From contig CAWADU010000003.1 in NCBI GenBank assembly GCA_963781025.1, positions 1,550,001 to 1,614,000 on the forward strand: a DNA stretch of 64,000 nucleotides, given 5' to 3'. Under the pieces are notes generated by a model. It saw nothing but the letters and a program-made list of their open reading frames with translations. It ran no database searches and was not told the DNA's origin. Positions 7,334-15,807 of the stretch are shown here, piece by piece. How positions within the stretch are numbered: the stretch's first letter is position 1; every line of letters begins with the position of its first letter. This stretch comes from Tardibacter sp963781025. Its GTDB lineage: Bacteria > Pseudomonadota > Alphaproteobacteria > Sphingomonadales > Sphingomonadaceae. The position numbers and the translations under genes were made by a program.

Positions 7334-9658
7334 TCAATCTTCCTTGATTTCGACCAGCGCGATGTTTGGCATCTCGCCCGCACGAAATGCCGCGAGCGAC
7401 AATTGCAGACGATCCTCGGCAAAGCGCACCGGCACATCGAAGCGGTACCCAGCACTCACCGCGTTTCCATCGGGCGGCGGCGCCGCAAAATTGATCCAGC
7501 CGCCCGGCTCCAGCACCCAGCCTGTCAGCTGTTCCGCGCCATCCACCGAAACACGCACGCTGCCTGTCAATGGTCGGGTGATCCGGCGGGTCTGCGGGTC
7601 ATCGTCAAGACCGTAATGCTTGGTCAGGGCGAAGCGCGTTGTCACCCCATCGCCCATCCCTAGCAGTTGATCGTCGGGACCGGGATCGCCGCCATCGGCA
7701 GCGGAGGTGTCATCCAGCGGATCGCGCAGGCGGAAACCCGCCGCCGGTCCCCGGCGCGCCCGGAAGAAACTGATCAGCGTCTTCAGATCGTCTTCGGAGC
7801 GCAGGCCAAGGCCGGCATCATAGGTCAGCCGCGCGTCGGCCCATGCGGAATTGCGCTGCTCCCGTCCCGATGCCGTTACAATGATCGCTGTCGAAAACTC
7901 GGGACCGACGCTGGCGTCGAGCCCCAAAGCCAGCGGGAAACTTACGTCGTGGAATGACTGCACATCCGCCTCCGTCTCGTCGAAATGAATGAAGCCGTCG
8001 CGCACGATCTGCGGATAGGCCCATACAAAGCATTCCGCGGCGCCCCGTGCAGCCCCGGCCTCGGCTGCGGCATCGATCGCACGCCACAACCTCCGGTCCT
8101 CGCCGTTCAGAACAAATCCGGAAAAATAGTGCTGCCGGTCAGGCGGATACCCCAGCCGCTCCACCACTTCGCCAAACGCCCGCGACGATGATCCGCGGTT
8201 CTCCGCGATGACAAAGTCATAATCTTCCAACTGCAACACATCGAACGCGGGGTCGGCCCAGGCTTCGGGCATGTTGGCCCGCACCAGCTCGGGCGCTTCC
8301 GCGTCCAGTACCTGCGGCGCATAAAAAAGCAGCATTACCTTTGCCGCCGGGGCTTCCATCCTCACCGCGTCGCGCAGCGCGAGCGTTGATGCGCCCAGTA
8401 AAACGCCCGCCTGATCGAGCAGCGCAGTCTGCGCGGTTGTCAGCGCGGAGCGCACGGTGGTGATCTCCGGGGGGGCGCCCCCAAAGGCAACCCTCGCCGC
8501 ATCATCATAAAGATGCGGACGGCCCTCGGCCGACACCCACCACCAGGGTTCGCCTACCTGGAAGAGAGGCTCCAGGCCTGCCGACGCTGAAAGGCCGATA
8601 AACGCCCTGCCTATATCCTGCAGATAAGCCATCGCGGTATTATTCGCGGGTGACAGCAAGGTTGATGGTGGCGACCAGCCCGTCAGCGCGGGGTTGCCGT
8701 CATAAGCCCTTTGCTTCCAGGCTTCCGGCGCGTGAGCGTCGAACAGTTCATAGGAAAGGGACCAGATGAGGTTGAAATCGAGCGCCTTTGCCCGCGTGGC
8801 GAAATCCAGATGCCATTTGCGGCATGGCGTATTCAGCGGATCGGCCGCCGTTTCGGCAATGAACCGCCCCTCTCCTGCATTCCAGCCCAGCCGGAAGTAG
8901 TGGCTCATTCCCACATAGTGGTTGATGAGCTTGCGATAGCCGAGTTGCAGACAATTCCTGAGCACCCGGGCGGGCGTCACATTGTAGCTGTCGTCATAGC
9001 CGTTGGCGATCCGCAGCCCGTGTTCGGGCACCATCGTCTCACCGATGGCAAGCACCGAACGCTGCCCCTCGCATTGGATCTCCGACAGTTCCACCCAGGC
9101 TTCGGCAGGGGCAGCCAATGGCAGAGGCGCGGGTCCATAATCTGGCGGCACCATCGAAATGAACAGCCGGTCGACGTCGCCCGCGTAGACGGGGTCCGCC
9201 TCGCCCGGCAGCAGGAAGCCTCCATCGAGATCGCTGAAATCGAGCGTGACGGCCGCGTCCGTCGGCGAACCATCGGCATAGTTCCACAGCCGCACATACC
9301 AGCTTCGTGCGACGCCTTCGGCATCACGCCCTTCAATCGTGAGCGTCGGGCCATTTATTGCATCCAGCGGCATCATCCCGCCCGACAGCCAGCGGAACCG
9401 AAGTACGCAGCCGCGAAAATCGCGCGCCGTCTCATAGGCGAGCAGTGGATGATCGTGGGTATCCTCCGCCTCCCAGATCAGCCCCGCCAGATCATCGGCC
9501 CGGTAGAACACTGCATCGAACCGCAGCGCGTCGCTCGCGGTCGTCACAACCGACGCCATCATTGGCCTTGGGAAATTGACCGTCCAGAAGCGCGGATCAA
9601 ACCGTTTGATCCAGCCGCGCCTGAACTGGTCGGCGGGTTTTGCTAGCCAATATCCCAT
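7334..9658 (-). CDS. DUF2460 distal tail protein with large N-terminal TIM-barrel-like domain
   Basis: 774 residues. The C-terminal 220 residues are a standard DUF2460 distal-tail domain (FHDVSFPLALGLDASVGPEF, LKTLISFFRARRGPAAGFRLRD), the whole of a normal GTA g12. The N-terminal 550 residues are extra: a beta-rich start (about residues 40-200), then a segment that reads like a glycoside-hydrolase-type barrel (LDFNLIWSLSYELFD, AGLEPLFQVGEPWWWV, FDVLQLEDYDFVI). I infer that the TIM-barrel module carried by g15 in Rhodobacter sits here instead. Whether it binds or cleaves surface glycans cannot be told from sequence. The context is tail tip. Confidence 0.82.
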   Translation of the reverse strand: MGYWLAKPADQFRRGWIKRFDPRFWTVNFPRPMMASVVTTASDALRFDAVFYRADDLAGLIWEAEDTHDHPLLAYETARDFRGCVLRFRWLSGGMMPLDAINGPTLTIEGRDAEGVARSWYVRLWNYADGSPTDAAVTLDFSDLDGGFLLPGEADPVYAGDVDRLFISMVPPDYGPAPLPLAAPAEAWVELSEIQCEGQRSVLAIGETMVPEHGLRIANGYDDSYNVTPARVLRNCLQLGYRKLINHYVGMSHYFRLGWNAGEGRFIAETAADPLNTPCRKWHLDFATRAKALDFNLIWSLSYELFDAHAPEAWKQRAYDGNPALTGWSPPSTLLSPANNTAMAYLQDIGRAFIGLSASAGLEPLFQVGEPWWWVSAEGRPHLYDDAARVAFGGAPPEITTVRSALTTAQTALLDQAGVLLGASTLALRDAVRMEAPAAKVMLLFYAPQVLDAEAPELVRANMPEAWADPAFDVLQLEDYDFVIAENRGSSSRAFGEVVERLGYPPDRQHYFSGFVLNGEDRRLWRAIDAAAEAGAARGAAECFVWAYPQIVRDGFIHFDETEADVQSFHDVSFPLALGLDASVGPEFSTAIIVTASGREQRNSAWADARLTYDAGLGLRSEDDLKTLISFFRARRGPAAGFRLRDPLDDTSAADGGDPGPDDQLLGMGDGVTTRFALTKHYGLDDDPQTRRITRPLTGSVRVSVDGAEQLTGWVLEPGGWINFAAPPPDGNAVSAGYRFDVPVRFAEDRLQLSLAAFRAGEMPNIALVEIKED

Positions 9659-9661
9659 CGC

Positions 9662-10225
9662 TCAGGCATCCACCCGTTCCAGCGCGCGGCGCACGGCCCG
9701 CGCCAGTTGCTGACCGGTCTTCACCATTTCTGGTCTTCCTCCATCGCCGGGCGCGGCGACATTGACGGTAATGTTGACCGGCCCGCGTGTTCCACGGCCA
9801 AGCTGTTCCACCCGTCCGCTCGATGTCGGCACGAACACCTCCGGCCCGCGTTCACCCACGACATAGGCTTGCCCGCCGGCCACGCCGCCGCCCGTCGCAC
9901 GTCCGGGCAAACCAAAGAGGTTGCCAGCGGAACCGATCAGCGACAGGAATCCGCCCAACAACCCCCCATTTTCTGATCCGCTAGCCGATAGGGACGCTGT
10001 CGCGATGTCCGCCAGCACCGAAAGCGCGACTCTTTTCAGATCGTCGAAGCCCAACTTGCCGGTGCGGACCGCGCGGCTAAGCGCATTTTCAATCGCTCGC
10101 CCCGCCTGGTCGGCACCGGTGGCAAGCGGTCCGTCGAGTTCTGCTTTCATCGCCGCGACATCGCCTGCGAATGCGTTGGTGTCGGCGCGTACGCTCACCA
10201 CCAGCCGCTCGATTTCGTCATCCAT
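9662..10225 (-). CDS. Short tail tape-measure protein (g11-like)
   Basis: 187 residues. It opens with IERLVVSVRADTNAFAGDVAAMKAELDG, typical of the GTA tape-measure family. A Gly-rich hydrophobic middle (LLGGFLSLIGSAGNLFGLPG) is followed by GERGPEVFVPTSSGRVEQ and a basic end. The length is in the range of other GTA tape measures and implies a short tail. It overlaps the chaperone gene upstream by eight bases. Confidence 0.88.
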   Translation of the reverse strand: MDDEIERLVVSVRADTNAFAGDVAAMKAELDGPLATGADQAGRAIENALSRAVRTGKLGFDDLKRVALSVLADIATASLSASGSENGGLLGGFLSLIGSAGNLFGLPGRATGGGVAGGQAYVVGERGPEVFVPTSSGRVEQLGRGTRGPVNITVNVAAPGDGGRPEMVKTGQQLARAVRRALERVDA

Positions 10226-10415
10226 CGGGAAATTGCTCCATCAACTTTTGGAGATTTTCTGGCGCAAGACCCTGCTCGTTCGCCGGAATCAAGGCAGTCA
10301 GAACACCCGCAAGCTCCGCAGGCGTAGCCGCCCAGAATTGGTCCGGCTGCCAGCCAAGCGTCACCCCGGCCATCGCCCCCAGTCGCGCCGCCGACGCCCC
10401 GAAAAGAACCTTCAT
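10218..10415 (-). CDS. Phage tail assembly chaperone (g10.1-like)
   Basis: 65 residues. It has the small TAC pattern: AARLGAMAGVTLGWQPDQFWAATPAEL followed by a short helical end. Such proteins help the tape measure and tail tube assemble and are not kept in the finished particle. It overlaps GTA-gp10 upstream by four bases and the tape-measure gene downstream by eight, the arrangement seen in other GTA clusters. Confidence 0.85.
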   Translation of the reverse strand: MKVLFGASAARLGAMAGVTLGWQPDQFWAATPAELAGVLTALIPANEQGLAPENLQKLMEQFPDG

Positions 10416-10720
10416 CGTCCTTGCAGGATCTGGCCGATCAGCGCTTTCAGCGCAGGCGTCACATTGCTGAGCCCGGCTTCCGCCACGGCTTCCGAAAAAC
10501 GGCTCCGGTCGATGCTTTCCGCATCGGGATGCAGGCAGTGCCAGAACAGCCCCACCATTTCCGATAGCGCCAGGCGCCCTTCCGCCGCCCGTTCCACCAG
10601 CGCGAAAAGCGGGCCCAATTCCTGTTCAGCCGCTGTCAGGGCACCAAAGCTCGGCCGCAGAACAAATGTTCCAATGCCAAGCACCAGTTCGGCTTCGCCT
10701 CGCCAGGGGTTCGCCCTCAC
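10412..10720 (-). CDS. GTA-gp10 family protein
   Basis: 102 residues. ANPWRGEAELVLGIGTFVLRPSFGALTAAEQELG is the classic GTA-gp10 opening, followed by helices (LALSEMVGLFWHCLH). By position it is the first of the two chaperone-like proteins between tail tube and tape measure. It overlaps both neighbours by four bases, so translation is probably coupled. Confidence 0.9.
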   Translation of the reverse strand: MRANPWRGEAELVLGIGTFVLRPSFGALTAAEQELGPLFALVERAAEGRLALSEMVGLFWHCLHPDAESIDRSRFSEAVAEAGLSNVTPALKALIGQILQGR

Positions 10721-11124
10721 AGCACCGTCACCGGACCGGAGCTTTCAAGCGCCAGCGTGTAGCTGCGCTCTCCGTTGAAGTCGCCGGCATAGTCGAGACG
10801 CGCCACCAGGAAGCGCCCACGCATCCGCTCACCACTTTCGAAGCTGACCTCGTAATCGTCGATCATCCCGCTAAGCGCGCTTGCCTTGATCCGCGTTTCC
10901 GCCGCCGATCCGGTGAACACGCCCGCTCCCGACACCGATACCGACCGGACTCCTGCCTCAGACAATAGCTCGCGCCAGCCACCCGACCCCTTGTTGGTGA
11001 TGACCACCGCATCGCCGTTGATCGAAAGCTGGGTGGTCCTCATTCCCGCCACCGTCTGGTAGGCCGGCGTCGGTTGTCCATCGCCCACCTTCAGCAGAAA
11101 GGCACTGCCTTTTTCTGCGGCCAT
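10717..11124 (-). CDS. Major tail tube protein, TP901-1 type (g9-like)
   Basis: 135 residues. AAEKGSAFLLKVGDG opens a typical tail-tube fold, with MRTTQLSINGDAVVITNKGSGGWRELL as the conserved centre and a beta-rich C-terminus ending in YTLALESSGPVTVL. It polymerises into the tail tube. No frameshift or truncation is seen, and the length is standard for GTA g9. Confidence 0.93.
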   Translation of the reverse strand: MAAEKGSAFLLKVGDGQPTPAYQTVAGMRTTQLSINGDAVVITNKGSGGWRELLSEAGVRSVSVSGAGVFTGSAAETRIKASALSGMIDDYEVSFESGERMRGRFLVARLDYAGDFNGERSYTLALESSGPVTVL

Positions 11125-11157
11125 TGCCGTTCCTCCATTGCTTGAGTTCAGCCGCGC

Positions 11158-11556
11158 TCAGGCGGCGAAGGTCTTTGCGCGAAATTCCATCACACCCTGG
11201 TCGATGCCGATCGGGTCGCGCATCACCAGGCTCCGGGCGAGCCGGAAACTCACCAGCCGGTATCCGTCGATATCGGTCGGCAACGCCGCCAGCGCCGTTT
11301 CGACCTCGGCCATCAATTCCATCAGCCGCCGCCGGTCGGCGCCGTCGTCCCACAGCGAAAGTTGCAGACGATGCTCCCTGCCCTGGCCGGTCTTGTGGCT
11401 GCCATCGCTCACCGTATCGGGCCCGAAGCTCAGATAGGGGTAGGCCTGTCCGGGCGGCGGCGCGTCGAATATTCCGGTAAGCCCGGCACTCAGCGGCGCA
11501 TGTTCGCGAAACGCCGCCACCACCGCCCGCCTCAGCGCAATGCAGGCCGCGCTCAT
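11158..11556 (-). CDS. DUF3168 tail terminator (g8-like)
   Basis: 132 residues. The DUF3168 pattern is clear: LRRAVVAAFREHAPLSAGLTGIFDAPPPGQAYPYLSFG, then HRLQLSLWDDGADRRRLMELMAEVETAL. In the Rhodobacter particle the equivalent protein closes the head-proximal end of the tail tube. It overlaps the gp10-like gene upstream by four bases and stands 33 bases before the tail-tube gene. Confidence 0.9.
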   Translation of the reverse strand: MSAACIALRRAVVAAFREHAPLSAGLTGIFDAPPPGQAYPYLSFGPDTVSDGSHKTGQGREHRLQLSLWDDGADRRRLMELMAEVETALAALPTDIDGYRLVSFRLARSLVMRDPIGIDQGVMEFRAKTFAA

Positions 11557-11810
11557 TGGCCCCTCCCCTGCGTCATTCGAGAAACAAGTAGCCGTAATGC
11601 CGCATCTGGCAGGCCACGGGCGGTCCCCCAGTAACGGGCGCGAATACCCTGGCCGGTCAGCATCACATTGCCATCCTCTCGTCCTAGGCTGATTCCCGGC
11701 GGCAGCTCGGCTTCGGCTGCGGCGATCATCGCTTCGCCCGCCCGCTCGATGCCCCGCCGGGCAATCGCCACCGCCCGCGCCGTCAGCGCCGATCCGAACC
11801 CGACCGTCAT
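11553..11810 (-). CDS. Small HK97 gp10-like protein
   Basis: 85 residues. A helical first half (RAVAIARRGIERAGEAMIAAAEAELPPG) is followed by a short beta segment (NVMLTGQGIRARYWG). This resembles HK97-gp10-type tail-completion proteins but is shorter. It overlaps both stopper and tail-terminator genes by four bases. The original Rhodobacter set has no obvious equivalent, so its role in head-tail joining is inferred from position. Confidence 0.65.
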   Translation of the reverse strand: MTVGFGSALTARAVAIARRGIERAGEAMIAAAEAELPPGISLGREDGNVMLTGQGIRARYWGTARGLPDAALRLLVSRMTQGRGQ

Positions 11811-12136
11811 GGCCGCGCCTCGGCGATCATCCGCATCCGGTCCGGTTGTGCTGGATCACGCTCGATCGCCAGCAACGTCAGCGGCTTGTCGTTCCACACC
11901 AACCGGTGCCGGAGCCCGACATCGGGATCGTCCCGCATGTCGATCCTGTACCGCTGGCGGACGGAAGGGGCGTCGCCATCAGCCGCCGTCCGGCCCGGAT
12001 CGAGGGTGATTTTCGCCCACGCCGGTTGGACGGGCACCCATGTTCCGGGATCGCCACCAAGATCATCCGATCCCGCTTCCCATCGCTCGATGAACACTCG
12101 CGCATCAAGCGAGCCTGCGAAACCTCGCCCGCTCAT
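11807..12136 (-). CDS. Head-tail stopper protein (g7-like)
   Basis: 109 residues from the ATG at 12136, which overlaps the stop of the adaptor gene as ATGA. A longer in-frame start at 12280 would run inside the adaptor gene and is rejected. It shows the head-closure pattern: FAGSLDARVFIERWEAG, then VRQRYRIDMRDDPDVGLRHRLVWNDKPLTLLAIERD. It should plug the portal and dock the tail. Confidence 0.9.
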   Translation of the reverse strand: MSGRGFAGSLDARVFIERWEAGSDDLGGDPGTWVPVQPAWAKITLDPGRTAADGDAPSVRQRYRIDMRDDPDVGLRHRLVWNDKPLTLLAIERDPAQPDRMRMIAEARP

Positions 12137-12663
12137 GCCAGTCGCATCCTGCGCCAGGGCCGCCACAATGCGGCGACCGCGGCCGGTGGCGACAGATCCC
12201 CCCGGTCGTCCCGATAAAGGTGCATATGCGCGACCAGCCGCACGATCCCCTGCCGCAGGGGCTCGGCGATGCCGTTCCACTCGCTTGCCATGCCGGCTCG
12301 ATAGCGGACCGCGAGCCGCGCCGATGACGCCACTGTCATCCGCACCCAGCCATCACCGTCGCAGTCGATATCCAGCGCATAGCTGTCCGTGGGCAACGAA
12401 ATCGCAGCCTCATCCTCGACGCCGTTTATGGATCGCACCGGGCTCAGCGACAGCCGCCGCCATTCGACTGATGCGGGCACCCTCTCGATGGCTTCGCGCT
12501 CGATCAGCACCTGCCCTGTGAAGGCCTCGCACAGCCCCGTGGCTGTCCGCACCAGTCCGGCAAGCAAAGCATCCTCATGACCATTCTCGATCCTCAGATA
12601 CGCCTTCACCTCGTCGAGACTAACGGCCAATTGGGGCGCGGGCGTTTGCTCTGCCGCCATCAT
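12133..12663 (-). CDS. Head-tail connector/adaptor protein (g6-like)
   Basis: 176 residues. VSLDEVKAYLRIENGHEDALLAGLVRTATGLCEAFTGQ is the conserved helical opening of phage connector (gp6-type) proteins. A beta segment (WRRLSLSPVRSINGV) and a C-terminal helix (LRQGIVRLVAHMHLYRD) follow. It forms the ring under the portal. It starts four bases inside the end of the upstream 93-residue gene. Confidence 0.9.
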   Translation of the reverse strand: MMAAEQTPAPQLAVSLDEVKAYLRIENGHEDALLAGLVRTATGLCEAFTGQVLIEREAIERVPASVEWRRLSLSPVRSINGVEDEAAISLPTDSYALDIDCDGDGWVRMTVASSARLAVRYRAGMASEWNGIAEPLRQGIVRLVAHMHLYRDDRGDLSPPAAVAALWRPWRRMRLA

Positions 12664-12941
12664 CGCTCCTCCACCCGCAATATGAGCGTCCGCTCGTCGA
12701 TCCGGCCATCGGACATCGTCACCCGGTTGGTGATCCGGTACACATGGCCGGGTACACCGCCGGTAAGCGTCGCCGCCGTCCGCGTCGGCTGCAACGCCGA
12801 TGCCCCTATCGCCACGCCGCCGCTTTCATCCGGAAGCGCGGCCCACTGGCTGCCGGTGATCGTCTGGCCGTCGAGATATCCCGCGGCCCAATCCACCGTC
12901 CAGTCCAGCGACGCGCCTGGGTCCTTCAGGAACAGGCTCAT
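12660..12941 (-). CDS. Small phage structural protein, Ig-like/fibre type
   Basis: 93 residues. It begins SLFLKDPGASLDWTVDWAAGYLDGQTI, then WAALPDESGGVAIGA and GGVPGHVYRITNRVTMSDGR. This all-beta pattern is common in small virion proteins that sit beside head-tail genes in many phages. The exact job is unknown; head decoration or a fibre base are options. It belongs to a three-gene insert between capsid and connector that standard GTA clusters lack. Confidence 0.6.
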   Translation of the reverse strand: MSLFLKDPGASLDWTVDWAAGYLDGQTITGSQWAALPDESGGVAIGASALQPTRTAATLTGGVPGHVYRITNRVTMSDGRIDERTLILRVEER

Positions 12942-12951
12942 CTTTTTCTCC

Positions 12952-13323
12952 TTAGGCCGGGTCTGCGATTTCGATGGACCAGCCCGAAAGGCTGACCGTT
13001 CCGCCTGATGTCAGCGCCTGCGCGGGGCAGGTGGTGACATAGAGCAGCTTCGAATTGGCGGTATCGAGCAGCGCGACATGATTGGCGGTTCCCGATGCGG
13101 ACACCGGTACATCGGCCTTGGCCGCAACCGCGACTTTCCTGCCCGACGTGTCGCCCGCACCAAGCGTGAAGTCCGATGTGTCCATGCTCACGCTCGCCAG
13201 CGCGTCGCTTACAGCCGCCGCATAGCTGGCGGGTGCGCCATTGAGCGCGACCATCTGCGCGGCATTGCTGCGGATGACGCCAAGCGCGCCATCCAGCACA
13301 TCGGGATGGACGGATTTGCCCAT
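12952..13323 (-). CDS. Phage virion protein of unknown role (decoration-like)
   Basis: 123 residues. KSVHPDVLDGALGVIRSNAAQMVALNGAPASYAAA leads into DFTLGAGDTSGRKVAVAAK and TANHVALLDTANSKLLYVTTCPAQ. This pattern recurs in phages beside capsid or head-tail genes without a firm function. I infer a surface virion protein, perhaps linking the large SGNH protein upstream to the head. It is the middle gene of the insert. Confidence 0.6.
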   Translation of the reverse strand: MGKSVHPDVLDGALGVIRSNAAQMVALNGAPASYAAAVSDALASVSMDTSDFTLGAGDTSGRKVAVAAKADVPVSASGTANHVALLDTANSKLLYVTTCPAQALTSGGTVSLSGWSIEIADPA

Positions 13324-13357
13324 GCTGTTCTCCTGTATGTTTGGGAAAGTGTGCGAT

Positions 13358-15712
13358 TCAGTCTGCGGTGATCGCCGTCACCCGGGTCTCGCCCGGCACC
13401 CGCAGTGTCCGGCGGCGGTTAGGCGGTGGCCAGGCGGACAAGCTCAAAGCCTGTCCTCCAAGGGCATGGTCTGCATTTGCCGGGATAAGCGAAACCGACA
13501 CATGGTCGATCAGCATTGGCTCGCTGTCGGATATTGCGTGCATGCCGGTACCGGGAACCAGATAGGCTCCAGCAAAGATGCTGAGCGCCGCCCGCATCGG
13601 CGTCAGGGGCAATGGGGACAGGCTATTATCGTTGACGGCGCCGCTCACATCGGGCGACGCGCCATATTGATAGCGCAGCTTCGCGATCGTGCCACCCGTT
13701 GTTGCGTGCGTCAGCCGTATGACATTGGCCGACTGCCGCACCGCCGCGTCGATGCCCAGCATGGTCGCGAAATCGTCGGTTGATATCTGAAAGCCGGTTA
13801 TCCCGCTGGCAGGCGTGAAATCCCCGCCGGCATGATGAACGATCGTCACGTCGCTGTGGGTATCGTCCAGCAGCGTGGCGGTCATGGCCTCGGGCGGCCT
13901 CCATTCAAGCCCGGTACCATGGAACAGTGCACCGGCCGTCCGCGCCAGCCGCGCGGCTGCCGTCACCATTCCGGTTTCGGTCAGATGCAGATTGTCGCCT
14001 ATGAGTTCGAGATCGACCGTGGTCAGGGCAAGCGTCACGCCCGCATCCTGCCCAACGGCATATTCGCCGTTTCGCATCCAGGCGAATTGCTGGTCATCCA
14101 TTCCCGCCTGGGCGCAACGCTGCGCCCCCCATATCAGCACGGGCAGGCCGGCATCGCCGGCGTCGGCGCGAATATGGCTGATCAGCGTCCGCCAATTGGC
14201 CTCGTGGCTGCTCTGGCTGGCTATCTCGTCGGCGCGCGCATCGTTCATGCCGACCACGGCGATGGCAGCCTTGATCGGGCCGACAGCCGCTAGGGCGCTC
14301 CGGAATGCGGCATAGCTGGCATCGCTCGTCGTCACCCACTGGTTGAGCTTCGTCCCGCCGACGCCATAGTCCATGATCGCCACGGGCACGCTGCAATCGG
14401 CAATCGCCCGGTTGCCGAATGTCACGGCGGCAGCGCCGGTTGCTGTCGCCGCCTTCCATGTTCCATCGTAAACCTTCAACAGGGGATCGGGGCTGTAGCC
14501 GGTGCCGATCGTGAACCATCGCTCGGCCGAGCTGGATCCGATAAGACCGTATATGTCGCCAACACCCCAGCTGTGGGAGCCAGGGACGCTCGCCAACACC
14601 GCCCCGCTATCGTCGCGGCTGCGCACCTGAATCGTATACATGCCGCCCTGTGGCACGGCATCGAGCGTCCCCGACCAATTGCCCCCGCCGATCGCCGCGC
14701 CTGTCAGCGTCGTCCAGTCCTTCACGACGGCAACGCCCTGCGTCACCCGCGCCTGTATTTCGGTAGGGTCGGTCCGGGTATAGCCTCCGCTCAAGGCAAT
14801 CGCGCCGCTGGTGCCCAGCCGCTGGATGATGCGGTGCTCCGCAACGTCGTTGAGACTGATGTTGTCGAATGCCGGGCTGCTCGCCGATTGGCCGTGCGTG
14901 GCGCCTGCAACCGACAGCGTGCCCGCGACCGACAATGCGGGCGACGACGCCGAATGTGCATGGGATGCAAAATCGGCCGCCAGCGTGACAGCGCTTCCGG
15001 GGGCCGACGCCTTGTAGGGGTGCCCCGAAGGCAGCAGATCGGCGCGACCCCACTTATGGGCCAGATAGCCTTCCATCTCCTGCTTTTCGTCGGTCGTCAG
15101 GGCGCGGTCGAAGATGACGACTTCGGCGAGATCCCAGTTCGGACGCCAGTCTGGCCCGCCGCCCGCGGTGCCGGCGCCACCCATATAGGTGAGACCCGTC
15201 CGGGCCGAGGTATATTCGACCCCGACGATGTCGCCGGACAGCGTGAAGCTTACCGGCACTGTGGCGTCGGCCGTCGTCTGGTTTACCCAGCTTCCGCCGT
15301 TCAGTGTCGTCTTGTTCAGTCCGTTCTTGGGACGGATTCCGTAGCTCGACGGCGTGCCGGCGGGCAGGTCCAGATAAAGCGTATCCGTGTTCGCGCCATG
15401 CCCGAGCAGCGCATGATAACGATTGGTTGCGGTCTGCGGATTGAACGCCTTGAAAAGCGCGAATACCGTCCGCACCGTCATTGACGGTAGATTGAGGTAA
15501 TCGCCCGCCGCGCTCGCCGACGACGGGCCATTGAACCGCATTACGCCGGACGCGGCGACATAGTCCGGCCCCAGCGTGGCATGGGTCAGATGCCGGGCAT
15601 TGCCCGACTTGTCGTTCCACTGGGTGACGGGTGTCGTCCCGGTGATGCTCGCCGCATCGCCTGCGTCATACCAGGCGGCAAGGCCGCTGATGTCGGTCGG
15701 AAGAAAGACCAT
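13358..15712 (-). CDS. Lectin-like plus SGNH-hydrolase-like virion protein inserted in GTA
   Basis: 784 residues, start at 15712 with GAGGGAT upstream. Residues 1-230 form a concanavalin/LamG-like domain (GLAAWYDAGDAASITG, VTQWNDKSGNARH, DLAEVVIFDRALTTDEKQEMEGYLAHKWG). A short repeat linker follows (SASSPALSVAGT, QSASSPAFDN). Residues of about 390-620 look like an SGNH/sialate-esterase fold: a Ser-rich block (LIGSSSAERW), AIAVVGMNDAR for the Gly/Asn block and GDNLHLTETG for the Asp-x-x-His block. The C-terminus is beta-rich. It could bind and deacetylate a capsule or O-antigen sugar. It lies straight after the capsid gene, so a head spike or tail fibre is possible. Confidence 0.7.
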   Translation of the reverse strand: MVFLPTDISGLAAWYDAGDAASITGTTPVTQWNDKSGNARHLTHATLGPDYVAASGVMRFNGPSSASAAGDYLNLPSMTVRTVFALFKAFNPQTATNRYHALLGHGANTDTLYLDLPAGTPSSYGIRPKNGLNKTTLNGGSWVNQTTADATVPVSFTLSGDIVGVEYTSARTGLTYMGGAGTAGGGPDWRPNWDLAEVVIFDRALTTDEKQEMEGYLAHKWGRADLLPSGHPYKASAPGSAVTLAADFASHAHSASSPALSVAGTLSVAGATHGQSASSPAFDNISLNDVAEHRIIQRLGTSGAIALSGGYTRTDPTEIQARVTQGVAVVKDWTTLTGAAIGGGNWSGTLDAVPQGGMYTIQVRSRDDSGAVLASVPGSHSWGVGDIYGLIGSSSAERWFTIGTGYSPDPLLKVYDGTWKAATATGAAAVTFGNRAIADCSVPVAIMDYGVGGTKLNQWVTTSDASYAAFRSALAAVGPIKAAIAVVGMNDARADEIASQSSHEANWRTLISHIRADAGDAGLPVLIWGAQRCAQAGMDDQQFAWMRNGEYAVGQDAGVTLALTTVDLELIGDNLHLTETGMVTAAARLARTAGALFHGTGLEWRPPEAMTATLLDDTHSDVTIVHHAGGDFTPASGITGFQISTDDFATMLGIDAAVRQSANVIRLTHATTGGTIAKLRYQYGASPDVSGAVNDNSLSPLPLTPMRAALSIFAGAYLVPGTGMHAISDSEPMLIDHVSVSLIPANADHALGGQALSLSAWPPPNRRRTLRVPGETRVTAITAD

Positions 15713-15753
15713 TTCAATCCCTCGGGAACGGTTCGGAGGTTATGCCGGATAAG

Positions 15754-15793
15754 CCGCCGCGCGGGCAAAAGGGGGGAAACACCCGCGCGGCGG
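15754..15793 (-). terminator. 12-bp perfect hairpin after the capsid gene
   Basis: CCGCCGCGCGGG at 15754-15765 and CCCGCGCGGCGG at 15782-15793 are exact reverse complements around a 16-base loop. It begins 14 bases after the capsid stop codon on the minus strand. No T-run follows, so it may be an attenuator, a pause or an RNA-stability element rather than a full terminator. It would lower expression of genes below the capsid. Confidence 0.6.
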
Positions 15794-15807
15794 ATCTCAC
15801 ACCAGCC

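Noticed and set aside
8711..9646. 311-codon plus-strand frame inside the DUF2460 fusion gene
   Set aside because: Antisense shadow; the minus-strand protein has the conserved DUF2460 domain and fits the operon.
12137..12280. Longer start of the head-tail stopper gene
   Set aside because: It would lie within the adaptor gene and codes for low-complexity Arg/Gly residues; the ATGA overlap at 12136 is preferred.
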